DNA from: Symbiodinium natans
Taxonomy: Eukaryota > Sar > Dinophyceae > Suessiales > Symbiodiniaceae
NCBI GenBank assembly: GCA_905221605.1
Contig: CAJNDS010002780.1
Location: 1 to 64,000 of the forward strand
Direction of reading: 5' to 3'
Length of the DNA: 64,000 nucleotides
Below, in pieces: positions 34,201 to 44,556 of this stretch; position 1 is the first letter of the stretch, and every line of letters starts with the position of its first letter. The notes under the pieces are model-generated. The model did no database searches. It saw only the letters and a list, made by a program, of their open reading frames with translations, and was not told the DNA's origin. A program made the position numbers and the translations under genes.

Positions 34201-34534
34201 TGGCACCTTCAAGACGCTGGCGGAGGCCGAGGCCAAGGCGCGGGAGCTGGCCAAGAAGCTCGGGGTCCAAGCCGAGGGCGAGGTGGTGCCGGTGGAGAGG
34301 CTCTCGGAGGCCCCGCACTTCGAGCCGCTCGGGCCGGAGCCGGGAGTGAGGTGGATCCTCGGAGAGAAGGGCTGGCGTGCAAGAACGACTGTGGGAGGGA
34401 AAGAGAGGAACATGAGGTTCCGGCCCAAGGACTTCTCGGAGAAGGAGGTGGAGAAGGCCTGGAAGCAGGCGGTGGCCTGGCGCAAGCAGCAGGAGAAGGA
34501 GAGGGAGCGGGCGGACCGAGCTCCAAAGCGCTGA
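28740..34534 (+). CDS. AP2-domain protein with psi-K-x-E-rich N-terminus, copy B (spliced model)
   Basis: Proposed exons: 28740-28787, 29119-29181, 30266-30331, 30768-30821, 31539-31622, 31779-32060, 32483-32542, 33161-34534. Same architecture as copy A. The exon at 31779 is uninterrupted, giving the empty site for the element in copy A. The first exon keeps the ATG, but its presumed GC donor reads CCC, so the first junction may be damaged or different. One Glu-Val word is changed (VEDE instead of VKDE). The terminal-exon frame has no ATG before the AP2 part (it opens at a TTG), which argues that it is reached by splicing. Confidence 0.6.
29487..29544. mobile_element. truncated family-1 MITE-like element in duplicon B
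   Basis: Left end CTTGGGATGTTCCCCCTTAT is intact. The right half is missing, and the sequence jumps to GAAGGCTTAGATGGCATTTG, which in C lies about 60 bases beyond the element. A deletion removed the right arm. Confidence 0.75.
29860..29942. mobile_element. family-3 MITE-like element in duplicon B
   Basis: Left arm CTTGGAGGTTCATGGGTACC, right arm degraded (GGTACCC... becomes CGTACCCATGAGCCTTTAAG). Flanked by TA. Confidence 0.75.
31207..31297 (+). repeat. poly-C tract of about 80-90 bases, duplicon B
   Basis: Almost pure C after CCCCCCACCC. The orthologous site in C (38157-38180) has only about 14 C plus CT interruptions. Frames of poly-Pro or poly-Gly across it are artefacts. The exact length is unreliable. 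Confidence 0.9.
33161..34534 (+). CDS. terminal exon of copy B: three AP2-like modules
   Basis: Same length as the copy A exon (1374 bases) and nearly identical through the basic cluster, the Trp/Cys-rich region and the helices of all AP2-like modules. The beta-strand part of module 1 differs greatly (Gly-Ile-Cys-Trp-His-Lys-Leu-Gly-Leu-Trp against Asn-Ile-Ser-Trp-His-Leu-Ala-Lys-Ala-Ser in A), as does the strand part of module 2. One extra Ser sits near the Ala-Ala-Ser-Lys-Gln junction. Confidence 0.85.
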   Translation, partial: CVEEAEPTFSVKQEEAEEAVSVRPSKRRRISHKRPDISPPSFESRLPEWAEKCLAFQSSGKTWLPTKPCCPASPFLGLAAAPWEGCSEDEATACVQRLSKVQFCEFRDFFHEYPHHALFNDHGKDPGGSGPLEKAHGPKPENLQDPAASKQHRAAEMMKMWPWMHDLPTRAWAGHGWLVEEDGMRRLSPTGGGSAMKGLEIFEAFGTAPEESQEAAGASAPSSSGADGQVITKRFRGLERQSGVQGICWHKLGLWQLSVLEGGKRQRITFPISKHMKEGLSEDEAVAAALGEAKAHREELVRQGKLKPPRPVMGRATGTTLRGVISNTGGTFRVQMRNPRTKKREDGGTFKTLAEAEAKARELAKKLGVQAEGEVVPVERLSEAPHFEPLGPEPGVRWILGEKGWRARTTVGGKERNMRFRPKDFSEKEVEKAWKQAVAWRKQQEKERERADRAPKR

Positions 34535-35859
34535 AGGCCGAGGAGGGGCGTCCTCCTGATAAGCAAGTCGCCGCACTTAGGGCCGCCACTCGTGTGGTCG
34601 AGTGGCAAGTTTTAATCTCATCTCTCTCTCACTATAGGATCCCTGCCTTGCATGGTATTCTGCAGGCAGCTATAGACTCCATCACCATTGCAATGCAGTC
34701 GCACCGAAAGGCAGGGATCCTGCATGTAAGCACTGCTTACTTGCTTGCTGAGGCTGGGCGTGTAGGGAGTGGCATCGGTGGTGACGTTGGCAAAGCTTGC
34801 GCAGACATGGACGAAGGATTGATACAGCCCGAAGCCCCGAAACCTACAACTGCAAAATCCTCATGGCCTCTAAATCCAAAACCCTAAACCCTAAACCCTC
34901 AACCCTAAACCCTAAACCCTAAACCCTAAGCCCACCTCATCATGGCCTGGGAATCGCCCCCAAACCCTACAAGCCCTGAGTGCAAGAGAAGCCCCTCTTA
35001 AGCCCCTCAGAGTCCCCGTGAAAGGCCTGTGAGGGTCCCCTAAACGGCCCAAGGGTGCCATGTCTGCGTTTCGGTGTTTTTTGGATTTAGGGTTATTTAG
35101 GGCTATTTCGGGTTATTTAGGGTCATTTAGGGTTATTTAGGGTTATTTAGGGTTATTTAGGGTTTAGGGTTATTGAAGGTTGCGGAGAGTGTAGGGAGGT
35201 TCGGCGCGAAGGGGAGGAAGAGCAGAAACAGGCTGCCGCTTGCCCTAAGGCAGAAGTGCGGGGGCACTTTCCTAAAACCCCCAAGCCCTTAAGCCCTATA
35301 ACCTTAAACCCTTAAACCCCTACTATGATCCCTAAACCCTGTCTCGGCGTCCTCCAGCCTTTTTATGGTTTCGGTGTTGCAGGTCCAGTGTCCATATAGA
35401 TTGTTGCTTCACGGTGGCCCTAAACCCAGGGCTCTTAAACCCTTCAGAATGGAGCACCTGTGGGGGAAACGGTAGGGTTCATCACTGTAGGGGCCTCAGC
35501 CCTATACCCTAAGCCCTAAACCCTAAAACCCGGAAGCTTGAAGCGCGGTTTAGGGTGTTCTTGCTAGCTAGGCCCTAAGACCCTTCAGAGTTGAACAGCT
35601 CTGTAAGGAAACGGTAGGAATTACTACTGAACTGCCCTAAGCCCTATACCCGAAACCTTACGTATAAGCCAAAAAAAACGTGGCACACAATCGTCGAGCG
35701 CGAATTCGGGTTTAGGGTTTAGGGCTTCGGTGAAAAGGATTCTTGGGCCTATGTTACTTCGGGCCTCTCCGGGAAACAGCGAATGCCGTATAGTCGAATT
35801 CTCTTTGAAGCCCGCAGCTCGCAGCCATTCAGCGGCCCGGATTTTGCCCAGTTGCAGAG
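34535..35859. other. downstream flank of copy B
   Basis: Parallels the flank of copy A: 13-bp inverted repeat (34637-34649 with 34708-34720), CCCTAAA words, a TTTAGGGTTA-type decamer run (35085-35175), then the upstream region of copy C. No additional gene seen. Confidence 0.6.
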
Positions 35860-38800
35860 ATGGCGTCCGCGGTGGCGACTCGGTTGCCCTGAACCCTAAA
35901 CCCGAAACCCTAAACCCTAAACCCTGAGCCTGAAGCGTCCACCCTAGCCTTTGTCCTCGGTCTTTCTGGTACTGAATTTACTCAAAAGCCCGAAACCCCG
36001 AAACCCCGAAATCCCCAACCCCAGGAACCAGAAGAGAATCCTCCTAAGCCCAGAAGACCCCCTAAAGACTGGTCCTTAGGGCTTCCAAAGCCCAAGCCTC
36101 AAACCCTACCCCCGAAACCTGTAAGCCCTCAAGACCCAAGCCCAGTGCCCGAAAATGCCCAACCCTTCTGCCCAGACCCTGAGGTGACGGTGCTCTCGAT
36201 CAAGCTGGCCAAACCACAACGAGAGCGCGTGCGCAAGCAACGGCAGGCCTGATCCGGTTTGGGGGTACTTGCAGGGCATTTAAGGTCCCCCAAGCCCTAC
36301 AGACACCAAAACCCTAGGCGCTAAGTAGGGGCCTAAGGGTCTTTTGGGTTTTGCGGGTTTTTTTGAGGGGGGTTTAGGTTTGTAGGGGTTTAGGCGGTTT
36401 AGGACCCTTAGGGTTCAGGGTTTGATCCTGGTTTAGGGTTTAGTGTTGGGAGGCTTGGGCTTGTAGTGGCTTGGAGTTTCAGAGCTTAGATAGAGCTTGC
36501 CAACAGGTTGGGCTGAACCGTGACCTACAGAGCGAATCCCAAACTCTAAAACTTGGGATGTTCCCCCTTATGCTAGCAGTCCTTCATCGGGATGATAATA
36601 CGGGGTACTGGAATCCCTATTAAGGACTGTTAGTATAAGTTGGAACATCCCAAACCCTATAAAACCCCCAATTCCTAAACTCCTAGACCCTAAACCCCAA
36701 CCAAGGCTTAGATGGCATTTGGACTTCTAAAGGAAGTTAGGATTTAGGGTTTAGGGTTTCGGGTTTGGGGTTTGGGGTTTAGGGTTAAAAGTGCGAGCGC
36801 TGGCTCTCGGAGTCAGGTTTGATGCTGAGCCCTTCACATCTCGGACCCTAAACCTACTTGGAGGTTCATGGGTACCTAAGTTTGTAACCATAGTTACCCC
36901 ACTTGTAACCCTGCTTAAACGTACCCATGAGCCTTTAAGTAAGCCCTTAGGGTAGGGCTTAGGCCCTACACCCCAAACCCTAACCCTGAACCCTAAACCC
37001 TAAACCCCAAACCCTAAACCCTAAACCCCAAGCAAACCCTTAGGGCTTAGGGTTTTGGGGTGGCAGCTGATATTCTTCGGGCCATTCGGGCGTCGGCTCT
37101 TGTTCTTTAGGCGACCTCCCCCTCGGGTGCTGGCCTCCATCCCTGAGTGCAGGTTTGGGAGGAGGGTGTAAACCTACGCGTTAAGGGTTTACGGGGTTGA
37201 CAGCGTAGATGACTTCCAAAGGTGATACATGGTTGCCGGTCCTCTTTGAGATTATGAGGGCGGGGCCACCGTGTGCCCTAAACACAGCAATGCTCCCGGG
37301 GCAGGTTGACAATGTCTCCCCGCTTGTGAGTGGCTACATCAAGAAGGAGCAGGCCAGGCAACCGCCACAGCATCTGGGATTATAGGGTCTAGGACTTGGG
37401 TTCGGGTAACCCCGAAGCCCAACCCCCAAACCCTAAGCCCTGATTAAGCCAACCCCACAACAAGAGGCAGTTGTCTTCTCCGGGCCCAAATCCCCAGATA
37501 GCCCGTGTACAAGGGTTTAGGGTTTGGGGGTTTGGGGTTTTGGGTTTAGGGCCCAAATCCACCGAAGCTACTTGCTGATTTCTGAATCTAGTTTGACTCA
37601 GGGAAGTAGGTGCCCTAAGTGACCCCTCGAACAGGATTAGAAGTGCCTTAGCGACCAATTCAGAACGAGTAAGTGTAGGGTCTGGGGGTCGGATGGTGTA
37701 GAGTTCCCCTAAACCCTAAACCCTAAACCCTAAACTCTAAACTCTAAACTCTCAACTCTGAGCCTTAAGCCCCCTAAGCCCCTCTACACCCTAAACCCAT
37801 GGCCAGCATTGCACCCTACAGCAGACGGCGCAGGATGTCTCCGGCGCAGCTGGCACAAAGCAAGAAGTCAAGCAGGAGCTGCAACTTTGGGCTTTGGGGT
37901 CCCTAAACTCGATAAACCCTAAGCCCTAAACCAGGGGGGTCCCTAAACCCTGTTAACCCTAAAACCTAAGCCCTAAACCCTAGCCCCAAACCCTAATCCC
38001 TAAACGGTACTCCCTAGCTAGCTTTCCAGTTCACCTGCATCCGGAACCTCGCGTACAAGGAATGTCAAGAAATGAGCGTCTCATGAGGTGGTACTTACCC
38101 TTGACTTCGTGGAGTAAGTTGCAGCAGTTGCAACGAACTAGTAAATTCTATAAGCGTCCCCCCCCCCCCCTCCCCTCCCTACACCGCCCTGGGCTGGATG
38201 GTTTCCAAACCCGAGTCATGGGTTGTGAATCAGGGGCCTTCGGTGTGCTTAGAGCATTGGAAAACGGGAATCAGGGTGTAGGGGTCAGGGCTTGTCCCCA
38301 CCCCTAAACCCTAAACCCTAAACCCTAAACCCTAAACCCTAAACCCTAAAGGCCCCTGAGGCTTTGAGGCTGAGAGCATGCATGCTCTGACATCTTGTTG
38401 CCCATCCAGCTGCCCATCCAGCTGAGCACAGGAGCTGGCAAAGCATGCCAAGAAGGAGCCGGAGAAAAGCGCAGTGGAGGTAAAGAAGGACAGAAAGCAA
38501 GAGGCGGGAGGCGGCAAAATGCTGGGCTCCTCGTGAAACTCTTTCTAAAGGATCTGCTGCTCTTTCTTTCTTCTGGTTTTGCAGTCTACAGTCGGGTCTT
38601 TTTGCCGCCTTTCACATCCGTTCGATATGTCCGCCGCCGCAGGTGGAGCGCGACATGCAGGAGGAGGTGGCAAGCGTCACGAAAAAAGCATCGAGCATGG
38701 ATGTGAAGGAGGAAGTAAAGAACGGGACGTGCAAGGCGGAACAGGAGACGACAAGTAGGGCGACGCAAAAGGTTAAGCAGGAGAGCGAGTCGGGTAAAAT

Positions 38801-41794
38801 CAAGGGGGTGAAGGGTGAGTTGAGGGAGCATGCGAAGGAGGAAGTGAAGGATGAGGTGAAAGAAGAGGTGATGGACGACGTGCAGCAGGTGAAGACGGAG
38901 GTGAAGGACGAAGTGATGGAGGAGGCGCTTCAAGCACAGCCTTTGCACCCCTGATGGCCGGTAGCCGCATCACCCTCGTGTGGGCTTGGTGTAGGATTGC
39001 TGGATTTTGGGCCTCCGGTCGAGCAAACCCTAAACCCTAAACCCTAAACCCTAAACCCTAAACCCTAAACCCTAAACTTGATGCTGAAAGTGAGAAGCCC
39101 GAGGCTTGAAGCTTTCACCCTCAACCCGCTAAAACCCTAAACCCTAAACCCGGGTGAGCTCTTCAAATCCTGCGATTTTCAGCTTTTGTGGGTTGCCGGC
39201 CTGCACCCGCCGAAAAACAAAGAAAACCTGCAGGTTTGGGTTTAGGGTTTAGGGTTTAGGGTTTAGGGTTTAGGGTTTAGGGTTTAAGCACTCGTTGCAG
39301 CCCGTTTGATTGGCCCCCCGAATGCGTTGAGGAGGTTCTTTAGGGGAGAGGGGAGTTGAACAGGGCGAAAGCTTAAGTTTTTAAGTCCAGCACTTTCTCA
39401 ACTTGTGTGGGCTGCCGGCCCGCACCCATTCAAAAACATTGCGTTCACAAACAACGCCTTAAGCCGAAACCCTAAGCTTTACGAGACTCAAATAGTATCA
39501 AATAATTTATGTGTGGGCCGGCCAGAGTCTACTCTGTTGTTTTCGGAAATTTCCTTTTCTGTAAGACTGGACTGATGTCCTCGAGCCTTGCACCGAATGC
39601 TCATAACGAGGCATCTATCGCTCACGATTGTTAAAGCATTGATTGAGTAGAACATATCGCCGTCGTCTCGTTGAGCATGAGAACCCCATGCCGTGTGCTG
39701 CGTGCGTTCTCAGAGGAGGTGTTGCCGGAGATCAAGAAAGAGGTAAAGCAAGAAGTGAAGCGCGAGATCAAGCGGGAGGCTGCCTGCCAGTTTGCGTTGC
39801 AGTTGAGTGTCTAACCGCAGTTGGGGAAACAGAATACCTTAGGGACGAAATGAACCTTAAAATTGGGGTCATATACCCTGAGTACTGCCTGAGTACTATA
39901 ATTCCTATTAAGGTATATGAACCATAAACCCTTTTAGGGTTCATTTAGTCCCCAAGGTAACAAGTAAAACTGACAAAGGATCCCCCCAAACCGCCAATGC
40001 AAGCTTCGGGATGCAGAGCCAGTTTGGTTTTTGGGGTTTTTAGGGTTTTTAGGTTTTTTTTTGGGTTTTTAGGGTTTTTAAGGTTTAGGGTTTAGGGTTT
40101 AGGTTGTTTCAGGACCTCACATGGAACAGCCAGTCGCTGCTCAGCTTTGTCTGGGATTCAGGTCGGAGAGTTTAGATGGAGAAAAAAACTGGTAGTTCTT
40201 CTGAGACTCAACGGGTATGGATGCTGCTTATGTATGTGACAGCCTTCTTGACGTTTGCACACATGGTACACTGTGACGCCTGTCCCGCGTATTGAAAGAA
40301 GCCGGAATCTACACCTTGAAAGATGGGATCTTGCATGGCATCATGTGTAACCATTCTATGCACTACTTGCGCAAAGTTCAATACAGAAGTTCGCTCAGGA
40401 CCAGAGTGAAGCGGGAGTGTGTGGAGGAAGCTGAGCCCACGTTCTCGGTCAAGCAGGAAGAAGCCGAAGGGGCGGTGTCTGTTCGTCCCAGCAAGAGGCG
40501 CCGCATCAGTCACAAGAGGCCGGACATCTCGCCTCCATCGTTTGAGTCGCGACTGCCAGAGTGGGCCGAGAAATGCCTAGCATTTCAATCCTCTGGCAAG
40601 ACGTGGCTGCCCACGAAGCCTTGCTGCCCCGCCAGCCCGTTCCTCGGGCTGGCAGCTGCCGCGTGGGAAGGATGCCCGGAGAATGAGGCAACTGCCTGCG
40701 TGCAGCGCCTCAGCAAGATGCAGTTCTGCGAGTTCCGCGACTTCTTCCACGAGTACCCGCACCATGCCCTCTTCAATGATCACGGCAAGGACCGCGGCGG
40801 CTCAGGGCCAGTGGAGAAGGCGCACGGTCCCCAACTTGAGCACTTGCAGGATCCAGCGGCGAAGCAGCACCGTGCAGCCGAGATGATGAAGATGTGGCCC
40901 TGGATGCACGACCTTCCGACGCGGGCTTGGGCCGGCCACGGCTGGCTGGTGGAGGAGGACGGCATGCGCAGGCTCTCGCCCACGGGCGGCGGCTCCGCCA
41001 TGAAGGGCCTCGAGATCTTCGAGGCCTTCGGCACCGTGCCAGAGGAAAGCCAGGAAGCCGCCGGCGCTTCGGCTCCGAGCAGCTCCGGGGCCGCCGGCCA
41101 AGTTATTACGAGGAGCTTCCGCGGCCTGGAGCGCCAGAGCGGGGTGGAAAACATCTGCTGGAAACAGGACAAGGCATGCTGGTGCGTCACCAGCACGCAA
41201 GCAGGCAAGCGGCAGCAGGTCCATTTTTTCATCTCCAAGCACATGAAGGAGGGCCTCTCCGAGGACGAGGCCGTGGCGGCCGCGCTGGCGGAGGCCAAGG
41301 CGCACCGCGAGGAGCTGGTGCGCCAGGGCAAGCTGAAGCCCCCGAAGCCCGTGACCGGGAGAACCACCCGTTCCACGGTGAGGGGGGTCCATTCCCATTC
41401 TAATCAGAGCAACTTCCAGGTGAAACTCACGAATCCCCGCACCAAGAAGCTAGAATTCGGGGGCACCTTCAAGACGCTGGCGGAGGCGGAGGCCAAGGCG
41501 CGGGAGCTGGCCAAGAAGCTCGGGCTGCAAGCCGAGGGCGGGGTGGTGCCGGTGGACCGGCTCGCGGAGGTCCCGCACTTCGAGCCGCTCGGGCCGGAGA
41601 AGGGGGTGAAGTGGAGCCCCGGAGAGAAGGCCTGGCATGCATGTTGCAAGGTCGGTGGCAGGACGAGGAACATGAGGTTCCGGCCCAAGGACTATTCGGA
41701 GAAGGAGGTGGAGAAGGCCTGGAAGCAGGCGGTGGCCTGGCGCAAGCAGCAGGAGAAGGAGAGGGAGCGGGCGGACCGAGCTCCAAAGCGCTGA
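35860..41794 (+). CDS. AP2-domain protein with psi-K-x-E-rich N-terminus, copy C (spliced model)
   Basis: Proposed exons: from 35860 (first exon shortened by a deletion, end uncertain near 35886), 36184-36246, 37305-37370, 37822-37875, 38432-38503, 38643-38924, 39719-39778, 40418-41794. The fifth exon has lost two bases relative to A and B (GAGGTTCGGG becomes GAGGCGGG). Using the GC donor created at CAAGAG|GCGG restores the frame into the next exon. A family-2 MITE-like element lies in the last intron. The first exon may be non-functional, so this copy could start elsewhere or be decaying at its 5' end. Confidence 0.55.
36552..36652. mobile_element. family-1 MITE-like element in duplicon C (about 101 bp)
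   Basis: Both ends present: CTTGGGATGTTCCCCCTTAT and TTGGAACATCCCAA, with AGCAGTCCTT and AAGGACTGTTAG subterminally. The best-preserved short copy. Confidence 0.85.
36857..36939. mobile_element. family-3 MITE-like element in duplicon C
   Basis: Nearly identical to the degraded copy in B (29860), showing B and C share a more recent ancestor than either with A at this site. Confidence 0.75.
39239..39288 (+). repeat. (TTTAGGG)n array specific to duplicon C
   Basis: About seven heptamers between CTGCAGG and AAGCACTCG, where duplicon A has no array (near 25258). Confidence 0.9.
39837..39957. mobile_element. MITE-like element, family 2, copy 4, reverse orientation
   Basis: Begins CCTTAGGGACGAAATGAACC, ends GTTCATTTAGTCCCCAAGG, flanked by TA on both sides. 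The empty site in A (AATAGCAAGTAAC near 25686) shows insertion after the duplication. It has an 11-base internal duplication (CTGAGTACTGC repeated), making 121 bp. Confidence 0.9.
40418..41794 (+). CDS. terminal exon of copy C: three AP2-like modules
   Basis: Intact frame of 458 residues plus stop. Flanking regions match copies A and B almost exactly. Module 1 strands read Asn-Ile-Cys-Trp-Lys-Gln-Asp-Lys-Ala-Cys-Trp-Cys-Val-Thr, and module 2 strands Val-His-Ser-His-Ser-Asn-Gln-Ser-Asn-Phe, each unlike A or B. Upstream the frame stays open to 40292 but begins at TTG, not ATG. Confidence 0.85.
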   Translation, partial: CVEEAEPTFSVKQEEAEGAVSVRPSKRRRISHKRPDISPPSFESRLPEWAEKCLAFQSSGKTWLPTKPCCPASPFLGLAAAAWEGCPENEATACVQRLSKMQFCEFRDFFHEYPHHALFNDHGKDRGGSGPVEKAHGPQLEHLQDPAAKQHRAAEMMKMWPWMHDLPTRAWAGHGWLVEEDGMRRLSPTGGGSAMKGLEIFEAFGTVPEESQEAAGASAPSSSGAAGQVITRSFRGLERQSGVENICWKQDKACWCVTSTQAGKRQQVHFFISKHMKEGLSEDEAVAAALAEAKAHREELVRQGKLKPPKPVTGRTTRSTVRGVHSHSNQSNFQVKLTNPRTKKLEFGGTFKTLAEAEAKARELAKKLGLQAEGGVVPVDRLAEVPHFEPLGPEKGVKWSPGEKAWHACCKVGGRTRNMRFRPKDYSEKEVEKAWKQAVAWRKQQEKERERADRAPKR

Positions 41795-43388
41795 AGGCCG
41801 AGGAGGGGCGTCCTCCTCACACCCAAGTCGCCGCAGGGCCGCCACTCGTGTAGCAGGTCGAGTGGCAATTTTAATTGTATCTCTCTCTCACTATAGGATC
41901 CCTGCCCTGCATTCCTGCGTGGCTTTCTGCAGGCAGCTAGAGACTCGATCACCATTGCATGCAATCGCACCGGACGGCGGGGATCCTGCATGGAAGCATT
42001 GAGCAGAACGCCGGTGCCACTACAAAGTGTGCACTTGGCAAGGCTCAGAATGATGCTGCCCAGAGCTCTGGGCCTCAGTTTCTTTCAGGGTTTAGGGTTT
42101 AGGTTTAGTGTTTAGGGTTTAGGGCTTAGAGAGGCTGCCCGGCGTGTAGGGAGTGGCATCGATGGTGAGCAGCTGACGTTGGACAAAGAATTTCTGCTGC
42201 CCGAAGCCCCGAAACCCTGAAACCGCAAAACCCTCATGGCCTCTAAAACCTAAACCCTAAACCCCTAACCCCTAGCCGTAACCCTCAACCCTAAACCCCA
42301 AACCCCTAAACCCCAAACCCCTAAACCCTAAACCCCGAACCCGCCTCATGGCCTGGGAATCGCTGTCAAACCCTTCAAGCCCTGAGTCCAAGAAAACCTC
42401 TGTGGGTTTTAGGGTTTTAGGGTTTTAGGGTTTAGGGTTTAGGGTTTAGGGTTTAGGGTTCAGGGTTTAGGGTTTAGGGTTCAGGGTTCAGGGTTTAGGC
42501 GGAGAGCGTAGGGAGGTCCGGCCGAAGGGGAGTAAGAGCAGAAGCAGGCTGCCGCTTGCCCTAAGGCAGAACCCTAAACCCTCAATTCCTACACCCTAAG
42601 GCTTATAAACCCTAAACCCTAAGGCCTAAACCCTAAATTACTAGACCCTTAACCCTAAATTGCTAAACTAAACCCTTATCCCTAAAAAACTGGACCTTGA
42701 ACCCTAAACCCCAAATTCCTAAAACCAAAGCCCCAAACCCTTAAACAACTAATGTGGGTGCCTGAAGAATTAGAAGAGGGTTTTGGGGTCATGATGGGAT
42801 CCCTAAACCCCGAATCCTAAGGGAATACTATTAGTAATTGTTCCGACCCCCATACTAGGTCCTAAACCCTAAACCCTAAACCCTAAATCCTATACCCTAT
42901 ACCCTAAACCCTAAACCCTAATCCCCGACGACTCAGCCCTGCGCTGTCTTCCCCATGCGCGCGCGCACGGCTACACCCGAGACCCTAAACCCTAAACCCT
43001 GAAACCCTGAAACCCTGAAACCCTGAAACCCTGAAACCCTGAAACCCTGAAACCCTGAAACCCTGAAACCCTGAAACCCTGAAACCCTGAAACCCTGAAA
43101 CCCTAAACCCTAAACCCTGAACCTTATAAACCCTATAAACCCTAAACCCTGAGCATCCAAAGGGTTGGTCAAATCCCAAAGCAAAGCTTTCGTGTAGGGC
43201 TCACGGAGACCCTAAACCCTAAACCCTAAACCTTAAACCCTAGAGCCTGAACTCTAAACCCTAAACCCCTAAACTCGAACCCCAAACGGAGAACCCTGAA
43301 CCCCGTAAGTCCCCTAACCCTAAACCCTAAACCCTTATAAACCCCAAACCCCGAACCCTAAACCACGTGAAGCCCTTTGCGACGCAAG
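41795..43388. other. end of duplicon C and telomere-like DNA
   Basis: The flank resembles those of A and B to about 42575, with a weaker inverted repeat at 41896. An octamer array (CCCTGAAA)n occupies about 42985-43100. No gene seen. Confidence 0.6.
42985..43102. repeat. homogeneous octamer array (CCCTGAAA)n
   Basis: About 14 units of CCCTGAAA (complement TTTCAGGG), bounded by ordinary CCCTAAA words. It produces a Gly-Phe-Arg-Val-Ser minus-strand frame that is not a gene. Confidence 0.95.
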
Positions 43389-43444
43389 GATGAGATGCTC
43401 AGAAACAGCAGGGCCAACCGGAAGGAGAAGGAGATGTCCGACGC
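43389..43444 (+). CDS. candidate short exon, charged (unidentified gene)
   Basis: AG|G acceptor (GCAAG|GATG) and good GT donor (GACGC|GTGAGG). Reads Asp-Glu-Met-Leu-Arg-Asn-Ser-Arg-Ala-Asn-Arg-Lys-Glu-Lys-Glu-Met-Ser-Asp. It could belong to the 5' part of the aminopeptidase gene downstream or to a separate gene. Confidence 0.4.
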
Positions 43445-44289
43445 GTGAGGGTGCGCGTAAAACCCTATGCCCCAAAACCTGTTAGGGTTGAGGGTTTAGG
43501 GTTTGGGGTTTGGGGTTTTGGGTTCTGTTCTGTTCTGTTCAGGTAGCACAAGCTGGCTGCAACTGCATCACTCGTCCAAGAGATAAAGCCAAAACAAACA
43601 AAACATGAGACAGCAGGGAAAGGTGGACGGACTTCCTAGAGCATACCCATCGGACAAAGCAGATGGTAGAGGCTCTAGTTAGTACCCCGCTCCCAGGCGA
43701 AGATATTTAGCACAAAACCAAGGGTCTGTTTGTCCAAAAGCTGGCGGTTAACCCGAAACCCTAAGCCCTAAAACCCTAAACCCGAAACCCTAAGCCCTAA
43801 ACCCTAAACCCGAAACTCTAAGCCCCAAACCCCCAAAACCTGAACCCTCAACCCTTAGGTAATAAGTTGGTAAGCACACATTGGGATTGAAGGGGGCTGT
43901 ACATCCGGGGAGGCCAAGAACCGATATTTCAGGGGTTAGGGTCTAGGGTTTCGAGGGTTTAGGGTTTAGGGTTCAGGGTTTGGGGTTTAGGGTTTAGGGT
44001 TTCCCGGAATAATTCCTCAATTACGGGGTAATTAATGGGCTCTCAGGGTTCTCAAACGGCAAACCTGAACCCCCTATTTTTAGGGGTTTGGGACCAGCTG
44101 AACTCGGGCCCTAAACGAAAATTGGGAACTAGGTGCTGTAATTCCTTCTATGATATAGGTTAAGTCCCTGCATTCCCCAAGAAGCAGTAAGTAGTTAAGC
44201 CCGTATGCCTGTACAAAGCTAAGCCCGAGAGGCTTGTAGGGTCCTCCGGAACGCGAGCTGCCCTAAACGACGAGCGCTCGTCGCCAGAG

Positions 44290-44319
44290 GGCATCAGAAG
44301 CGAATCGCTCCTGACAAAG
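44290..44319 (+). CDS. candidate micro-exon (unidentified gene)
   Basis: AG|G acceptor (CCAGAG|GGCA) and GT donor (AAAG|GTTTCT). Reads Gly-Ile-Arg-Ser-Glu-Ser-Leu-Leu-Thr-Lys. Weak on its own. Confidence 0.25.
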
Positions 44320-44437
44320 GTTTCTCGGCATCAGGAGGGTCCCTTTGAGAACCCTAAACCCTAAACCCTAAACCGCGCCCCTTGAAACACCTCGAGCCCG
44401 AAGGCTCAGACCTGCTCCCGTAGGTTGGTGCTGTTAT

Positions 44438-44538
44438 CTTACTGGCTCAAAACCCAACTTTTCAACTTTTGGGCTTCTTATAAGGTAGTTTATTCTGAAA
44501 GTTTAAACTTTTATTTCCTTGGGTTTTGGGCCAGTAAG
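44438..44538. mobile_element. MITE-like element, family 5 (CTTACTGGC termini)
   Basis: CTTACTGGCTCAAAACCCA pairs with TGGGTTTTGGGCCAGTAAG. TTAT flanks both ends (44434-44437 and 44539-44542), consistent with a 4-bp target duplication. Confidence 0.8.
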
Positions 44539-44556
44539 TTATAGGGATCCGAAGTA

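Larger units (their letters stand above)
20540..42575 (+). repeat. three tandem gene-bearing duplicons (A, B, C) of about 7-8 kb
   Basis: Homologous landmarks recur in order. The start-codon exon is at 20863, 28740 and 35860; the GTGACGGTGCTCTC exon at 21279, 29119 and 36184; the AP2 exon at 26247, 33161 and 40418. Copies run about 20540-28480, 28480-35440 and 35440-42575, head to tail. Length differences come mostly from telomere-like arrays, MITE-like insertions and a poly-C tract. Confidence 0.9.
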
